Part shown: positions 39,872 to 51,468 of the stretch, one piece after another | How positions within the stretch are numbered: position 1 is the first letter of the stretch | Layout of the letters: each line of letters begins with the position of its first letter | Source: Anaeromyces robustus | Taxonomy: Eukaryota; Neocallimastigomycota; Neocallimastigomycetes; Neocallimastigales; Neocallimastigaceae | NCBI GenBank assembly: GCA_002104895.1 | Contig: MCFG01000179.1 | Location: 1-64,000, forward strand | Length of the DNA: 64,000 bases | Reading direction: 5' to 3' | Made by a program: the position numbers and the translations under genes | The notes under the pieces: model-generated | The model's input: the letters and a program-made list of their open reading frames with translations, nothing else | Told to the model about the DNA's origin: nothing | The model's database searches: none

Positions 39872-40723
39872 ATGGATTTAAATAATGACAATACCAAATC
39901 AAAAACTGACAAATGGATCAAAAGAGGTGTAATCATTTTTATTGTGATTGTTTTATTTGTAGTACTTATCTTTAATAGTTTTTCAGTAGTTAGTGCAGGT
40001 CATACTGGTGTTACTGTACATTTAGGTAAAGTATCGGATAAAGTACTTAGTGAAGGATTTCATTTTAAGTTACCATTTATATCAAAAATTATTGAAATTG
40101 ATAACAGAGTAACTAAAACAGAAGTAGAATCTAATGCTGCTTCTAAAGATTTACAAACGATTACCTCAAAAGTAGCTGTAAATTATAGAGTAAATCCTTC
40201 TTATTCTGCAAGTATTTATAAAAATGTAGGACAAGATTTTAATAATGTTATTGTAAATCCAGCTATTCAAGAATGTGTTAAATCGGTAGCAGCAAAATAT
40301 AATGCTGAACAACTTATTACTAATCGACCAATGGTATCCGTTGAAATGGAAAAAGAAATTTCTCAAAAAATTAATCCTTATGGACTTTATATTGAAGTAC
40401 TTAATATAGTTAATTTTGAATTTTCGGAAGAATTTAATAAAGCTATTGAAGCCAAACAAACCGCTCAACAACAAGCCTTAAAAGCTGAACAAGATTTAGC
40501 AAGAATTAAAGTTGAAGCACAACAATTAGTAGAAAAAGCTAAAGCAGAATCAGAATCTTATCAACTTAAGAATCAACAAATTACTGATAAAGTAATTATG
40601 ATGGAATTTATTGAAAAATGGAATGGTAAACTTCCAACCGTTACCTCTGGTGGATCAGCATTATTTGATATAAGTTCTATTATTAATACAGAATCCATTA
40701 AAAATGACAATAAATCCAAATAA
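39872..40723 (+). CDS. SPFH/band-7 (prohibitin-like) membrane protein, copy 2
   Basis: Intronless, 283 residues, same layout as copy 1: polar start MDLNNDNTKSKTDKWIKRG, membrane anchor at about 19-36, SPFH domain from AGHTGVTVHLGKVSDK, an Ala/Glu-rich helix, and the KWNGKLPTVTSGGSALFDI tail ending DNKSK. It differs from copy 3 at two residues only: Ser60 (Asn in copy 3) and Glu75 (Thr in copy 3). From copy 1 it differs mainly in the anchor and in scattered positions such as Gln for Lys in GQDFNN. Unit 2 has a LINE remnant upstream that is absent from unit 3, despite the near identity of the two genes. No stop or frame change, so it is probably functional. Confidence 0.9.
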   Translation: MDLNNDNTKSKTDKWIKRGVIIFIVIVLFVVLIFNSFSVVSAGHTGVTVHLGKVSDKVLSEGFHFKLPFISKIIEIDNRVTKTEVESNAASKDLQTITSKVAVNYRVNPSYSASIYKNVGQDFNNVIVNPAIQECVKSVAAKYNAEQLITNRPMVSVEMEKEISQKINPYGLYIEVLNIVNFEFSEEFNKAIEAKQTAQQQALKAEQDLARIKVEAQQLVEKAKAESESYQLKNQQITDKVIMMEFIEKWNGKLPTVTSGGSALFDISSIINTESIKNDNKSK

Positions 40724-42323
40724 TAATAATAAATTTAAGAAAAAAAAGAAAAGAAATTCAAAAAAAAAAAAAAAAAAAGTAATATGAATAATGAATTATT
40801 AATTCTATATCTACTTTTTTTTTCTTTTTTTTTACTAACGTACTTAACTAAGCATTAAAAAAAATTAAAAAAAAAAACAAATAGTATAATATAATATAAT
40901 ATAATATAATATAATATAAAATCTATTAAATAATTAAATCAATATACCTTTTTTTTTTTTTTATTTTATAATTTTCTAATATAATAAAAATAGTTAACAA
41001 AATTATAAAAAAAATTTTTTATTTAAATTTTTGTAAATATATATATATATATAAATACATAAAAAAAAAAAAAAAAGATATAAATAATCTATACTAATAC
41101 TATACTATACTTATACCTATACCAAATAATAATACTATTATCTAATATTCAATATTGTTTTTAAAATATCTAATATATCTAATATAATAAATCATGTAAT
41201 AAAATTTCTTTTTTTTTATATAACAATAAAAAAAATAATAAAATAAATAAAAGAAAAAAGAAAAAATAAAAAAAAATTAATGTTTTATAATATTTTTTTT
41301 TACTTCTTTCTATTCATTATTTTAAAATTAATAATATTATATTTATTATATTCATTTTATATATATATTTTTTGTCTTTTTTTTTATTGATAATGTCATA
41401 AAAATTGATAAAATATTTATTTTTATATATTAAATAGTTTATAAAATAGAGAATAAAAATAGAAAAATATATATATATACATATATAAATGAAATAGGTG
41501 TAATGTTTTTTTTTTTTGTATCATTTTCAAAATAGTATTATACATTATTATTTTTACTTTTTTTTTTTTTTTTTTTTGTTGATATATTAAAAGAATTTGT
41601 CAAATGATAATGGAAAATTCTTTAATTTAAATAAATATTTTTAGAAAAAATTTTTTTAACTATACTAAGAATATTCTGATCTAAAAAAAAAATAGTTTAA
41701 ATAATAAATAAAAAAATTTCAATAAAAGAAACTATCAAATTACATAAGAGTTTTTTTTTTTTTTTTTTATAAGAAAATTGAAATTTTAATTATATTTTTT
41801 TGAACCAAAAAAAAAAAGAATTTAATTTGAATTTAAAATCAATTTACTTAAAATTTGTATTTGTTTAAAAAAAAAATATAAAAAAAAAATGTTTATTTTT
41901 AATATAAAATATTATTTTTTTTTTTATTTATTTTATAAAAGTAACAAAAAAATTTTTTATGCTGTTGTTGTTTTGTTTTAGATTTTTGACAATAATTATT
42001 ATAACACGACAACAATAAAAAAAAATTTTTAGAATGGGATAAATTCTGTGAGTTTTCTAGAATCATTATGAATCACTTAATAATCATTATGAAAAACACA
42101 TGTTATTCTAATTATTTTAATTCTCTTTTTTTTTTTTTAATTTTTATTTTAATAATAATATAAAAAAATAAAATAAAAGAATAAATAATTTAATAATATT
42201 AAATAAAATAATATTGTTATATATTATATATTATTATATACTTAATTATAATTATTTATTTAAAAAAAAATTAATAATAAAAAATTTAATTTTTTTTTTA
42301 TTTTTAATAATTTTTATTGTTCA

Positions 42324-42515
42324 CTGCCTTAAAAAAATAAGAATAATGATTAATTAAAAAAAAAATATTTTTTTTTAATTATTATTTTTAAATTTTTATA
42401 TATTTAAATTATTAAATATACTGCCTTTTTACAGTTCATTAGAAAATAAAATTTTAATTAATTAAAAGATTTTTTATTTAATTCTCTCTTTTTCTTTTTT
42501 TTTATATAAATAGTC
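42324..42515 (+). promoter_or_regulatory. Promoter of SPFH gene 3
   Basis: CTGCCTT at 42324-42330, the extended motif at 42421-42439 (ending TTCAT instead of TTCAG) and TATATAAATAGTC at 42503-42515, about 294 bases before the ATG, the shortest leader of the four. Confidence 0.65.
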
Positions 42516-42796
42516 GGTATTTCTTTCAAAAAATAAAAAACCAAAAAACAAAAAAAACAAAAACAAAAAATTTATTTACAAATATAATTAAAAAATAAAA
42601 CTATAAAAATTAACATTTAAATAATACTAAATAAAATAAAATAAAAATAATTAAAAAATTAAATAAAAATAAAATAAAATAAAAATAAAATAAAATAAAA
42701 TTAAATAAAATAAAATTAAAAAATAAAATAAAATAAAATAAAATAAAATTAAGTAAAATTAATTATTAAACAAAAAAAAAAACAAAACAAAAGAAA

Positions 42797-43648
42797 ATGG
42801 ATTTAAATAATGACAATACCAAATCAAAAACTGACAAATGGATCAAAAGAGGTGTAATCATTTTTATTGTGATTGTTTTATTTGTAGTACTTATCTTTAA
42901 TAGTTTTTCAGTAGTTAGTGCAGGTCATACTGGTGTTACTGTACATTTAGGTAAAGTATCGGATAAAGTACTTAATGAAGGATTTCATTTTAAGTTACCA
43001 TTTATATCAAAAATTATTACAATTGATAACAGAGTAACTAAAACAGAAGTAGAATCTAATGCTGCTTCTAAAGATTTACAAACGATCACATCAAAAGTAG
43101 CTGTAAATTATAGAGTAAATCCTTCTTATTCTGCTAGTATTTATAAAAATGTAGGACAAGATTTTAATAATGTTATTGTAAATCCAGCTATTCAAGAATG
43201 TGTTAAATCGGTAGCAGCAAAATATAATGCTGAACAACTTATTACTAATCGACCAATGGTATCTGTTGAAATGGAAAAAGAAATTTCTCAAAAAATTAAT
43301 CCTTATGGACTTTATATTGAAGTACTTAATATAGTTAATTTTGAATTTTCGGAAGAATTTAATAAAGCTATTGAAGCCAAACAAACCGCTCAACAACAAG
43401 CCTTAAAAGCTGAACAAGATTTAGCAAGAATTAAAGTTGAAGCACAACAATTAGTAGAAAAAGCTAAAGCAGAATCAGAATCTTATCAATTGAAAAATCA
43501 ACAAATTACTGATAAAGTAATTATGATGGAATTTATTGAAAAATGGAATGGTAAACTTCCAACAGTTACTTCTGGTGGATCAGCATTATTTGATATAAGT
43601 TCTATTATTAATACAGAATCCATTAAAAATGACAATAAATCCAAATAA
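42797..43648 (+). CDS. SPFH/band-7 (prohibitin-like) membrane protein, copy 3
   Basis: Intronless, 283 residues, identical to copy 2 except Asn60 and Thr75. Same membrane anchor, SPFH domain, Ala/Glu-rich helix and tail. Several synonymous differences remain between the two genes, so they are separate loci and not a simple assembly repeat. Unit 3 is the shortest unit and lacks both the AAAT microsatellite and the LINE remnant. Near identity in the coding part with different upstream DNA suggests gene conversion, or a duplication followed by loss of the LINE. Confidence 0.9.
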   Translation: MDLNNDNTKSKTDKWIKRGVIIFIVIVLFVVLIFNSFSVVSAGHTGVTVHLGKVSDKVLNEGFHFKLPFISKIITIDNRVTKTEVESNAASKDLQTITSKVAVNYRVNPSYSASIYKNVGQDFNNVIVNPAIQECVKSVAAKYNAEQLITNRPMVSVEMEKEISQKINPYGLYIEVLNIVNFEFSEEFNKAIEAKQTAQQQALKAEQDLARIKVEAQQLVEKAKAESESYQLKNQQITDKVIMMEFIEKWNGKLPTVTSGGSALFDISSIINTESIKNDNKSK

Positions 43649-44651
43649 TAATAATAAATTTAAGAAAAAAAAGAAAAGAAATTCAAAAAAAAAAAAAAAA
43701 AAGTAATATGAATAATGAATTATTAATTCTATATCTACTTTTTTTCTTTTTTTTTTTTACTAACGTACTCAATTAAGCATTAAAAAAAATTAAAAAAAAA
43801 AGCATATATTATATAATATAATATAATATAATATAATATAAAATCTATTAAATAATTAAATCAATATACCTTTTATTTTTTTTTTTTATTTTATAATTTT
43901 CTAATATAATATAAATTGTTACAAAGTTATAAAAAAATTTTTTTTTAAATTTTTGTAAATATATAAATATATATATACATAAAAAAAAAAAAAAAAAAAA
44001 AAAAAAGATATAAATAATCAATACTAATACTATACTATACTTATACCTATATACCTAATACTAATACTATTATCTAATATTAAATATAGTTTTTATAATA
44101 TCTAATATAATAAATAATGTAATGAAATTTCTTTTTTTTTCATATAACAAAAAAAAATAATAAAATAAATAAAATAAAAAAGAAAAAATAAAAAAAATAA
44201 TGTTTTATAATAATTTTTTTACTTCTTCTATTCATTATTTTAGAATTAATAATATTTTATTTATTATATTCATTTTATATATATATATATTTTATCTTTT
44301 TTTTTTTTTTATTAATAATGTCATAAAAATTGATAAAATATTTATTTTTATATATTAAATACTTTATAAAATAAAAAATAAAAATAGAAAAAAAATATAT
44401 ATATATAAATGAATTAAGTGTAATTTTTTTTTTTTTTTTTTGTATATCATTTTCAAAAAAGTATTATACATTATTATTATTATTTTTTTTTTTTTGTTGA
44501 TATATTAAAAAAATATGTCAAATGATAATTGAAAATTCTTTAATTTAAATAAATATTTTTAGGAAAAATTTTTTTTTAACTTTACTGAGAATATTCTGAC
44601 CTAAAAAAAAAAAAAAAAAAAAAAAAATTGATTTGTAATAAAAATAATTAC

Positions 44652-44652
44652 A

Positions 44653-44687
<35 letters not shown>

Positions 44688-44692
44688 ATTAA

Positions 44693-44731
<39 letters not shown>

Positions 44732-44736
44732 ATTAA

Positions 44737-44795
<59 letters not shown>
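44652..44795. repeat. (AAAT)n, unit 4 of the SPFH array
   Basis: About 36 tetranucleotides with two ATTAAT interruptions, directly followed by LINE remnant B. Confidence 0.9.
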
Positions 44796-44797
<2 letters not shown>

Positions 44798-45445
44798 GTT
44801 TCAACTAACAAAGTTTTATGTGATAATTCAATCTGTTGTGGCAATCTCTTTGCTCTTTGCTGATGATATCGTTCTTATTGATTCTAACTAAAAATAAACT
44901 CAGAACATTTTTATCCCATATATTCATTAATTCGGTATTGTCATGATTTAAATCCATTTTCTTTTGAATAGGAAGGATAGAAATATAGAAATAACAATTC
45001 TTTAAACATATGGTGATGACTTATTATTTGAAGTTTGCCTTAACTAATAAAATTAATTTATTGGAAATATAAATATATTACTTGATATAAATATAAAAAT
45101 AATATAAATATATTACTTGATACTTAAAGCTTTTCTTTGATGGGCGTTATGCATTTAAAAAACTAGAAATTAATGGTGGGAACAAAGGCAGTTGCATGAA
45201 CAAATTTATCAAAAGTTCATTCGAATTTTCTGTTCCAAATATTGTGTGTCTGTTGCATTTTTTTATTGTTGTTATAGAATTATATAAATATTCTATCAGA
45301 TTTTTCTTAATTTATATGATAAACAATAAGAACATTCCGGGGGAGCGTCAATGTCAAAAAAATAATGCATGAAATTTATTCCAATACAGATTCGAATGAT
45401 ATTTCATTCGTTGAATTGGTAAAGGTTAGAAGTTTAACTTATTTC
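44796..45445 (+). mobile_element. LINE (non-LTR retrotransposon) remnant B, internally rearranged
   Basis: 44835-44888 reads VVAISLLFADDIVLIDSN, the catalytic FADD block of a LINE reverse transcriptase. The following RT and C-terminal region is missing. An inverted piece of an SPFH gene start (44927-44966) follows, then about 480 bases matching the 3' part of remnant A, including the end AGGTTAGAAGTTTAACTT. Remnants A and B share the DNA downstream of them (to about 39265 and 45820), so the insertion predates the duplication of the unit. The copy is dead. Confidence 0.75.
44927..44966 (-). repeat. Inverted 40-base fragment of an SPFH gene start
   Basis: The reverse complement matches the region around the start codon of SPFH copy 1 (CAAAAGAAAATGGATTTAAA, then TGACAATACCGAATTAA) with a single mismatch over 40 bases. 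It includes the ATG and the codons for MDLN.DNTEL. It lies within LINE remnant B, opposite in direction to all four genes. Confidence 0.85.
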
Positions 45446-45917
45446 CTTTTTACTGATTTAATTTAATATTTTTATAATTTGATTAATATTTGTAATAAGA
45501 AAATTAATTATTTTCTTGTATCTTTTTATTACTTGCATTTAATTTACATTTCATGTATAATATATATATTCTTTACTTTAATATAATATATATGTCATAT
45601 GTATGTTTAATTTAAATTAATAATTTTAAATAAAGATTAATACTAATCTAAATTCTAAGAATTTTTTTTTTTCTAGAATTATTATGAATCATGTTATTCT
45701 TATTATTTTAATTATTTTTTTTTATTAATATTTATTTTAATTATAATTAAAAAAAAAAAAAACAAAAAAAAAGAAAAAATTATTAAATAATATTAAATAA
45801 AATAATATTGTTGTATATATATATATTATATATTATAGTATACTTATTTTATTTATTTAAAAAAAATTAATAATAAAAAATTTAATTATTTTTATTTTTA
45901 ATAATTTTTATTATTCA

Positions 45918-46104
45918 CTGCCTTAAAAATTTATAATAATAATAAATTAATTAAAAAAAAACAAAAACAAAAATTTTTATGTATTCAAATTATTAAATAT
46001 ACTGCCTTTTTACAGTTCAGTAGAAAATTAAAAAATTTTAATTTAAAAAATTTTTTAATCTAATTCTCTCGCTTTATCATTTTTTTTTTTTTATATAAAT
46101 AGTC
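45918..46104 (+). promoter_or_regulatory. Promoter of SPFH copy 4
   Basis: CTGCCTT at 45918-45924, CTGCCTTTTTACAGTTCAG at 46002-46020 and TATATAAATAGTC at 46092-46104. All elements are intact although the gene behind them is frameshifted. Confidence 0.65.
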
Positions 46105-46447
46105 GGTATTTTTTTCAAAAAATAAAAAACCAAAAAACAAAAAAACAAAAGCAAAAACAAAAGCAAAAACAAAAACAAAAATAAAAACAAAAATAAAAAC
46201 AAAAAATTTATATATACCAATATAATTAAAAAATAAAAAATAAAACTATAAAAAATTAACAATTAAATAATACTAAATAAAATAAAATAAATTAAAAAAT
46301 TTAAATAAAATTAAATAAAATTAAAATAAAATAAAAATAAAATTAAAATAAAATAAAAATAAAATAAAAATAAAATAAAAATAAAATAAAATTAAATTAA
46401 GTAAAATTAAATAAAATAATAATATAAAAAAAAAAAAAAAAAAGAAA

Positions 46448-47295
46448 ATGGATTTAAATCTTGACAAAACCGAATTAAAAGAAAAATGGATCAAAAGAGG
46501 AATAATCATTTTTTTTGTGATTGTTTTTAGTATAGTACTTTTATTTAATAGTTATACAATAGTTGATGCCGGTCATACTGGTGTTACTATAAATTTAGGT
46601 AAAGTATCGGATAAAGTACTTAGTGAAGGATTTCATTTTAAAGTACCATTTATATCATCCATTGTTCAAATTGATATAAATGGTACTTTAAAACCGAAGA
46701 AGAATCTAATGCTGCTTCTAAAGATTTACAAATGATTACCTCAAAAGTAGCTGTTAATTATAGAGTAAATCCTACTTATTCTGCTAGTATTTATAAAAAT
46801 GTAGGAAAAGATTTTAATAATGTTATTGTAAATCCAGCTATTGAAGAATGTGTTAAATCGGTAGCAGCAAAATATAATGCTGAACAACTTATTACTAATC
46901 GACCAGTAGTATCTAATGAAATGGAAAAAGAAATTTCTCAAAAAATTAATCCTTATGGACTTTTTATTGAAGAACTTAATATTATTGATTTTGATTTTTC
47001 CGATGAATTTAATAAAGCTATTGAAGCTAAACAAACTGCTCAACAACAAGCCTTAAAAGCTGAACAAGATTTAGCAAGAATCAAAGTTGAAGCCCAACAA
47101 TTAGTAGAAAAAGCTAAAGCAGAATCAGAATCCTATCAACTTAAAAATCAACAAATTACTGATAAAATTATTATGATGGAATTTATTGAAAAATGGAATG
47201 GTAAACTTCCAGTGGTTACTTCTGGTGGATCAGCATTATTTGATATAAATTCCATTATTAATACAGAATCCATTAAAAATGAAAATAAATCCTAA
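46448..47295 (+). pseudogene. SPFH/band-7 gene copy 4, frameshifted
   Basis: Residues 1 to about 77 match copy 1 (MDLNLDKTELKEKWIKRG, anchor, AGHTGVTINLGKVSDK, GFHFKVPFIS). Near 46676 about 17 bases present in the other copies are replaced by about 19 different ones, which shifts the frame by +2, so the first frame ends at 46735. The second frame, from about 46697 on, encodes the rest of the SPFH domain and tail without further breaks, through KWNGKLPVVTSGGSALFDI to the normal end at 47295. The replacement is an inverted copy of the bases just upstream. No pair of splice sites would restore the frame. With only one lesion and an intact promoter the break looks recent; an assembly error is the alternative. 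Confidence 0.8.
46636..46693. repeat. Perfect 21-base inverted repeat at the lesion of SPFH copy 4
   Basis: Left arm 46636-46656 (core AAAGTACCATTTATATC) and right arm 46673-46693 (core GATATAAATGGTACTTT) are exact reverse complements around 16 bases. The left arm matches the normal coding sequence of the family; the right arm replaces family sequence. Confidence 0.95.
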
Positions 47296-48007
47296 ATAAT
47301 AATAATAATAATAATAAATTTAAGAAAGAAAGAAAAAAAAAGAAATTCAAAAAAATAAAATAAAAATTAAAATTAAAAAAAAAAAAAAAAAAGTAATATG
47401 AATAATGAATTATTAATTCTATATCTACTTTTTTTTTCTTTTTTTGTTTTTACACTTAACGTACTCAATTCAATATTAAAAAAAATTAAAAAAAAAAGTA
47501 AATAGTATACTATAATATAAAAATCTATTAAATAATTAAATTAATATACCTTTTATTATTTTTTTTTTTTATAATTTTCTAATATAATATAAATTGTTAT
47601 ATGAAGTTATAAAAAAAAAAATTTTTTTTTTTTTAAATTTTTGTATATATTTATACATAATAAAAAAAGATATAATTAATTAATATTGCTAATATTAATA
47701 CTATACTATACTTATACTTATACCTATACCTACACCTATACCTAATACTAACTAATATTATTATCTAATATTCAATATCGTTTTTTATAATATCTAATAT
47801 AATAAATCATGTAATGAAATTTCTTTTTTTATATATAACAATAAAAAAATTAAAAAATTAAAAAATGAAAAAAATAAAAATAAAAATAAAAAGTATAAAT
47901 AAAAAAAAATAATGTTTTATAATGCTTTTTTTTTCTTCTTTCTATTTCTTATTTTAATATCAATATTATTATATTTGTTATATTCATTAAATTAAATTTT
48001 TTATCTT

Positions 48008-48073
48008 TGTTAGTTTTAATACACTAATAATTTTTATTTTTAAAAAAAATTATTAGTGTATTAAAAATTAACA
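48008..48073. repeat. Foldback element at the end of the SPFH array
   Basis: An arm of about 28 bases (GTTAGTTTTAATACACTAAT onward) is repeated inverted (ATTAGTGTATTAAAAATTAA) around a short A/T-rich centre. It starts exactly where similarity to the other array units is lost, so it may mark the breakpoint or be a tiny insertion there. Confidence 0.75.
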
Positions 48074-48238
48074 AACCAAACAATATATATATATATCATT
48101 TAATAAAAAAAATAATTTTTTATTAATAGAATTAATTTTTCAAAAAAAAAATTATGTTTTAAGAATAATTATAAAAAAAAAAAAAAAAAAAAAAAGAAAA
48201 ATTAAAAAAAAAGAAAAGAAAAGATTATAAGCATAAAT

Positions 48239-48336
48239 AATTTATTGACATCAATAAAAAAAAAAAGAATTATCGATTAGGTAAAATTTTTAATAATATC
48301 TATCTACCTATTTATTTTTTTTGGTGTCAATAAATT
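48239..48336. repeat. Possible 98-base element with 14-base inverted ends
   Basis: AATTTATTGACATC at 48239-48252 and GGTGTCAATAAATT at 48323-48336 are inverted copies with one mismatch. The size and ends would suit a miniature inverted-repeat element, but no target-site duplication is certain in this AT-rich DNA. Confidence 0.4.
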
Positions 48337-49033
48337 AAATATCATTTTAATATTAAAAAAAAAATAAAATTAAAGATATTTATATATAATGAAAAACTTT
48401 GTATTATAATTTTTTTAAAGCTACAAAAAAAATATATATATATCTTTAAAATGAAAAAATTAATAATTAACTTTATAAAGGATTACTTTTTTTTTTTTTT
48501 AAACTAAATTTTTTATTGAAATTTTATTGACTTTTTACTTTATATTTTTTACAACTTTTACAACTTTTACAAATTTTTTATTATTATTTATATATTTATT
48601 TACTATTTTTTATTTACTATTAAATTTAATGAATAAACTATTATTATTCTTATTAACTATTATTTATTATTTATTAAGATCTATTAGTATTTTTTTTTTT
48701 CTAATTATAAAAGAGAAAAAAAATAAATAACTAAATAAATAATAATAATAAATAATAAATAATACTCATATAATATAATTATTATTAATAATATCAATTG
48801 ATGATTATTAAATAAATTGATTATTATTATTATTATTATTATTATTTAATTTTATAATTATTAAAAAAAAAATAATAAGAAGATAAAAATGAAAAATAAA
48901 ACTATTATAAAGTTTTATTTTTCTTTTTTATTCATAAATAATTGAAAAAGTTACAAAAATAATAATAATGAAAAAAAAAATAAAAGTTATTATAACCATT
49001 ACGTTTTTCGTAATAATTAAACAACTTTTTTTT

Positions 49034-49069
<36 letters not shown>

Positions 49070-50060
49070 TATATTATATTATATATTATTTTTTATATTA
49101 CATAATTGAATTATTTTAATTACTAATATGATTATTTTATATATATATATTTTAATTCTTTATTTCTTAATATTCTCTAGATAGTTAATAATAATTATTG
49201 ATTATTGATTATTGAATGTTGAGTATGTTTTGTTTGAATTTTTTTTTAAAAAAAGAGTTTTTCTTTTAACTTAAATAATATTGAAAATATTTTTGTTTTT
49301 TTTTACTTTCAATATTTAATATTATTTAAAATAATTTTTCTTTTTTTTTTTATTTTTATATTAATATTTATTATTGGTAAATCATTTTTTTTTTTTTCAA
49401 AAAACTTTAAAATTAACGGTTTTGTTTGTTCAATTTGTTTAAATATTTAAAAAACCGTAAATTTTTTTTATATTTTTTTATATTTTTTTATATATAATAA
49501 CTATATATAAAATTATAATCATTTTATATATAATTTAGATTTTATATATTTTAAAATATATATGTTTTTTTTTGATATTTTGAAATTTTGAAAAAAAATT
49601 TTTTTTTTCCTGTTATGTTATGATGTATTATAATTATTTTAATTTTATTCGTTGTTTTGTGTTTTAAAAAAAAAAAATCTTTTTTTTTTTTTTTTTGTGT
49701 AAAAATCAATCAATTTTTTTAATTTATTTTGTGTACCTAAACAAAATTAAAATTTAGTTAAAATATTAAAAATGTGCTTTTAATATTTTTTATTATTTTA
49801 ACTAAATTTTTTTTTTTCCCGTTAAATAATAAAATATATTATTTTTATTTATTAATGCTGATCTTTTTTTTTTTTTTTTTTTTTTTTTTTTCAATTTTTT
49901 TTTTATTATTGTTGTTTTTATTAAAATTTTTTTTTTACTGATTTTTTATATAATTTTTTTTTTGTGTGTTTATATTATTTTTGTATTTTTTATATCTTTT
50001 TTATATCTTTTTTTTATATCTTTGCGTTTTTGTGTTTTTTATGTTTTGGGGTTTTTTTTG

Positions 50061-50091
<31 letters not shown>

Positions 50092-51468
50092 TAAATACTC
50101 TATCATTTTATTTTTATTTTATTTATTTTTTTTTATTTATTTAAATTAATGTTCTAATGTTTTTGTTATTGTTGTTGTTATTATTGTTATTTTTCTTGGA
50201 GAAAAATAAAATAAAATAAAATAAAATAAAAATTAAAATAAAAAATAAAAAATAAAAAATAAATAGAAATAAATAAATAAAATAAATATTAATTAAAGAA
50301 AAATAATTAAAAAAAAAAATAAAATTAATAATAATTATAATATTTTATATTTTATTATATTATATTATAAAATAAATAAAATTTGGCTATATATAAATTA
50401 AAAAAAAATATTTTTCATTCATTTATTATTTATTTCTAATTAAAAAAAAGTTCTTTTTTATTTTTTATTATTTCATTTTATTTCAATTTATTTTATTTTA
50501 TTTTATTTTATTTTATTTTTAAAATAAAAAAAAAAAAATAAAATTGTTTTTAAATTATTAATTATATATATAATTCTATTTAAACTATATTATTATTTAT
50601 TCTTTATTATTTATTATTTATTAATTTTAAACTATTTAGGATTACAATAATAAAAAAATTAATTTTATAAATCAATTAATTAAATTATTATTCCAACTTT
50701 TATTATTTATTGGTTTTTTAAACTACTATTACAATTTAATAATTAAAATCATGTCTTTTTTTTCTTTTTCCTTTTTTTTTTTTTTAAAAAAAAAAGAAAA
50801 TAAAAATTCATTATTTAATTATTAATTTCCTATATCTTTTTTATGTTTATTTTTTTTTTTTGGTTCTATATATATTTAATCTTTTTTTTTTTCTCTAATG
50901 TTTTTATTGTCAAATTGTTTTATATAAGGTTTTTTTTTTACTTTTTTTTTTCATTTTCTTTTAAAAGAGGGTATATATATCTTTTTTAGGGTTTTTTTTT
51001 ATCTATATATTTTTATGTTATTAGAAAGAGTATCTTTTTTTTTAATATTAATCATATATATATTATAATTTAAAATTAACTTTTTTTTTTAATAATATAT
51101 ATATATTCCTTCATTCACTATTTTGTTTTGTTTTTCTTTTTACTTACAATAATTTACAAAGAATATATATATATTTAATTTTTTTTGTTTTGTTTTGTAT
51201 GATAATAAATAAATTTGATATTAATGAATTTCATTTTTTTATAAGAGGGTAAATTTTTCAATTGAATTTTTTTTTTTTTTTTAAATTTGAATTTAAATAT
51301 TTTATAAAATAAAAAAATTAAATTTCTTTTTTTCTTTTTTTTTTTTTTTTTCTTTTTTTTTTAGAAAAAAATATAAATATAGATATCAATATTATAATAT
51401 TGATATAATATTAATATTAATTAATTATTAAAAAAAAAAAAAAAAAAGAATTAGTAGAAAAAAAAAAA
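48337..51468. other. Intergenic, no gene seen
   Basis: T-rich DNA with many homopolymers. Imperfect hairpins occur at about 49266-49335 and 49749-49810 (AAAATTTAGTTAAAATATTA mirrored by TATTTTAACTAAATTTT-like sequence). Short hydrophobic frames at 48527-48730 and 49962-50149 are products of T runs and are not called. Confidence 0.6.

Noticed and set aside
40166-43399. 102-residue minus-strand frames inside SPFH copies (also at 46741-47049)
   Set aside because: They are antisense shadows that recur only because the coding strand is conserved; the residue mix is typical of antisense reading.
35238-43648. Naming the SPFH genes phb1 or phb2
   Set aside because: The tail and anchor do not match mitochondrial prohibitins well enough, so no gene symbol is given.
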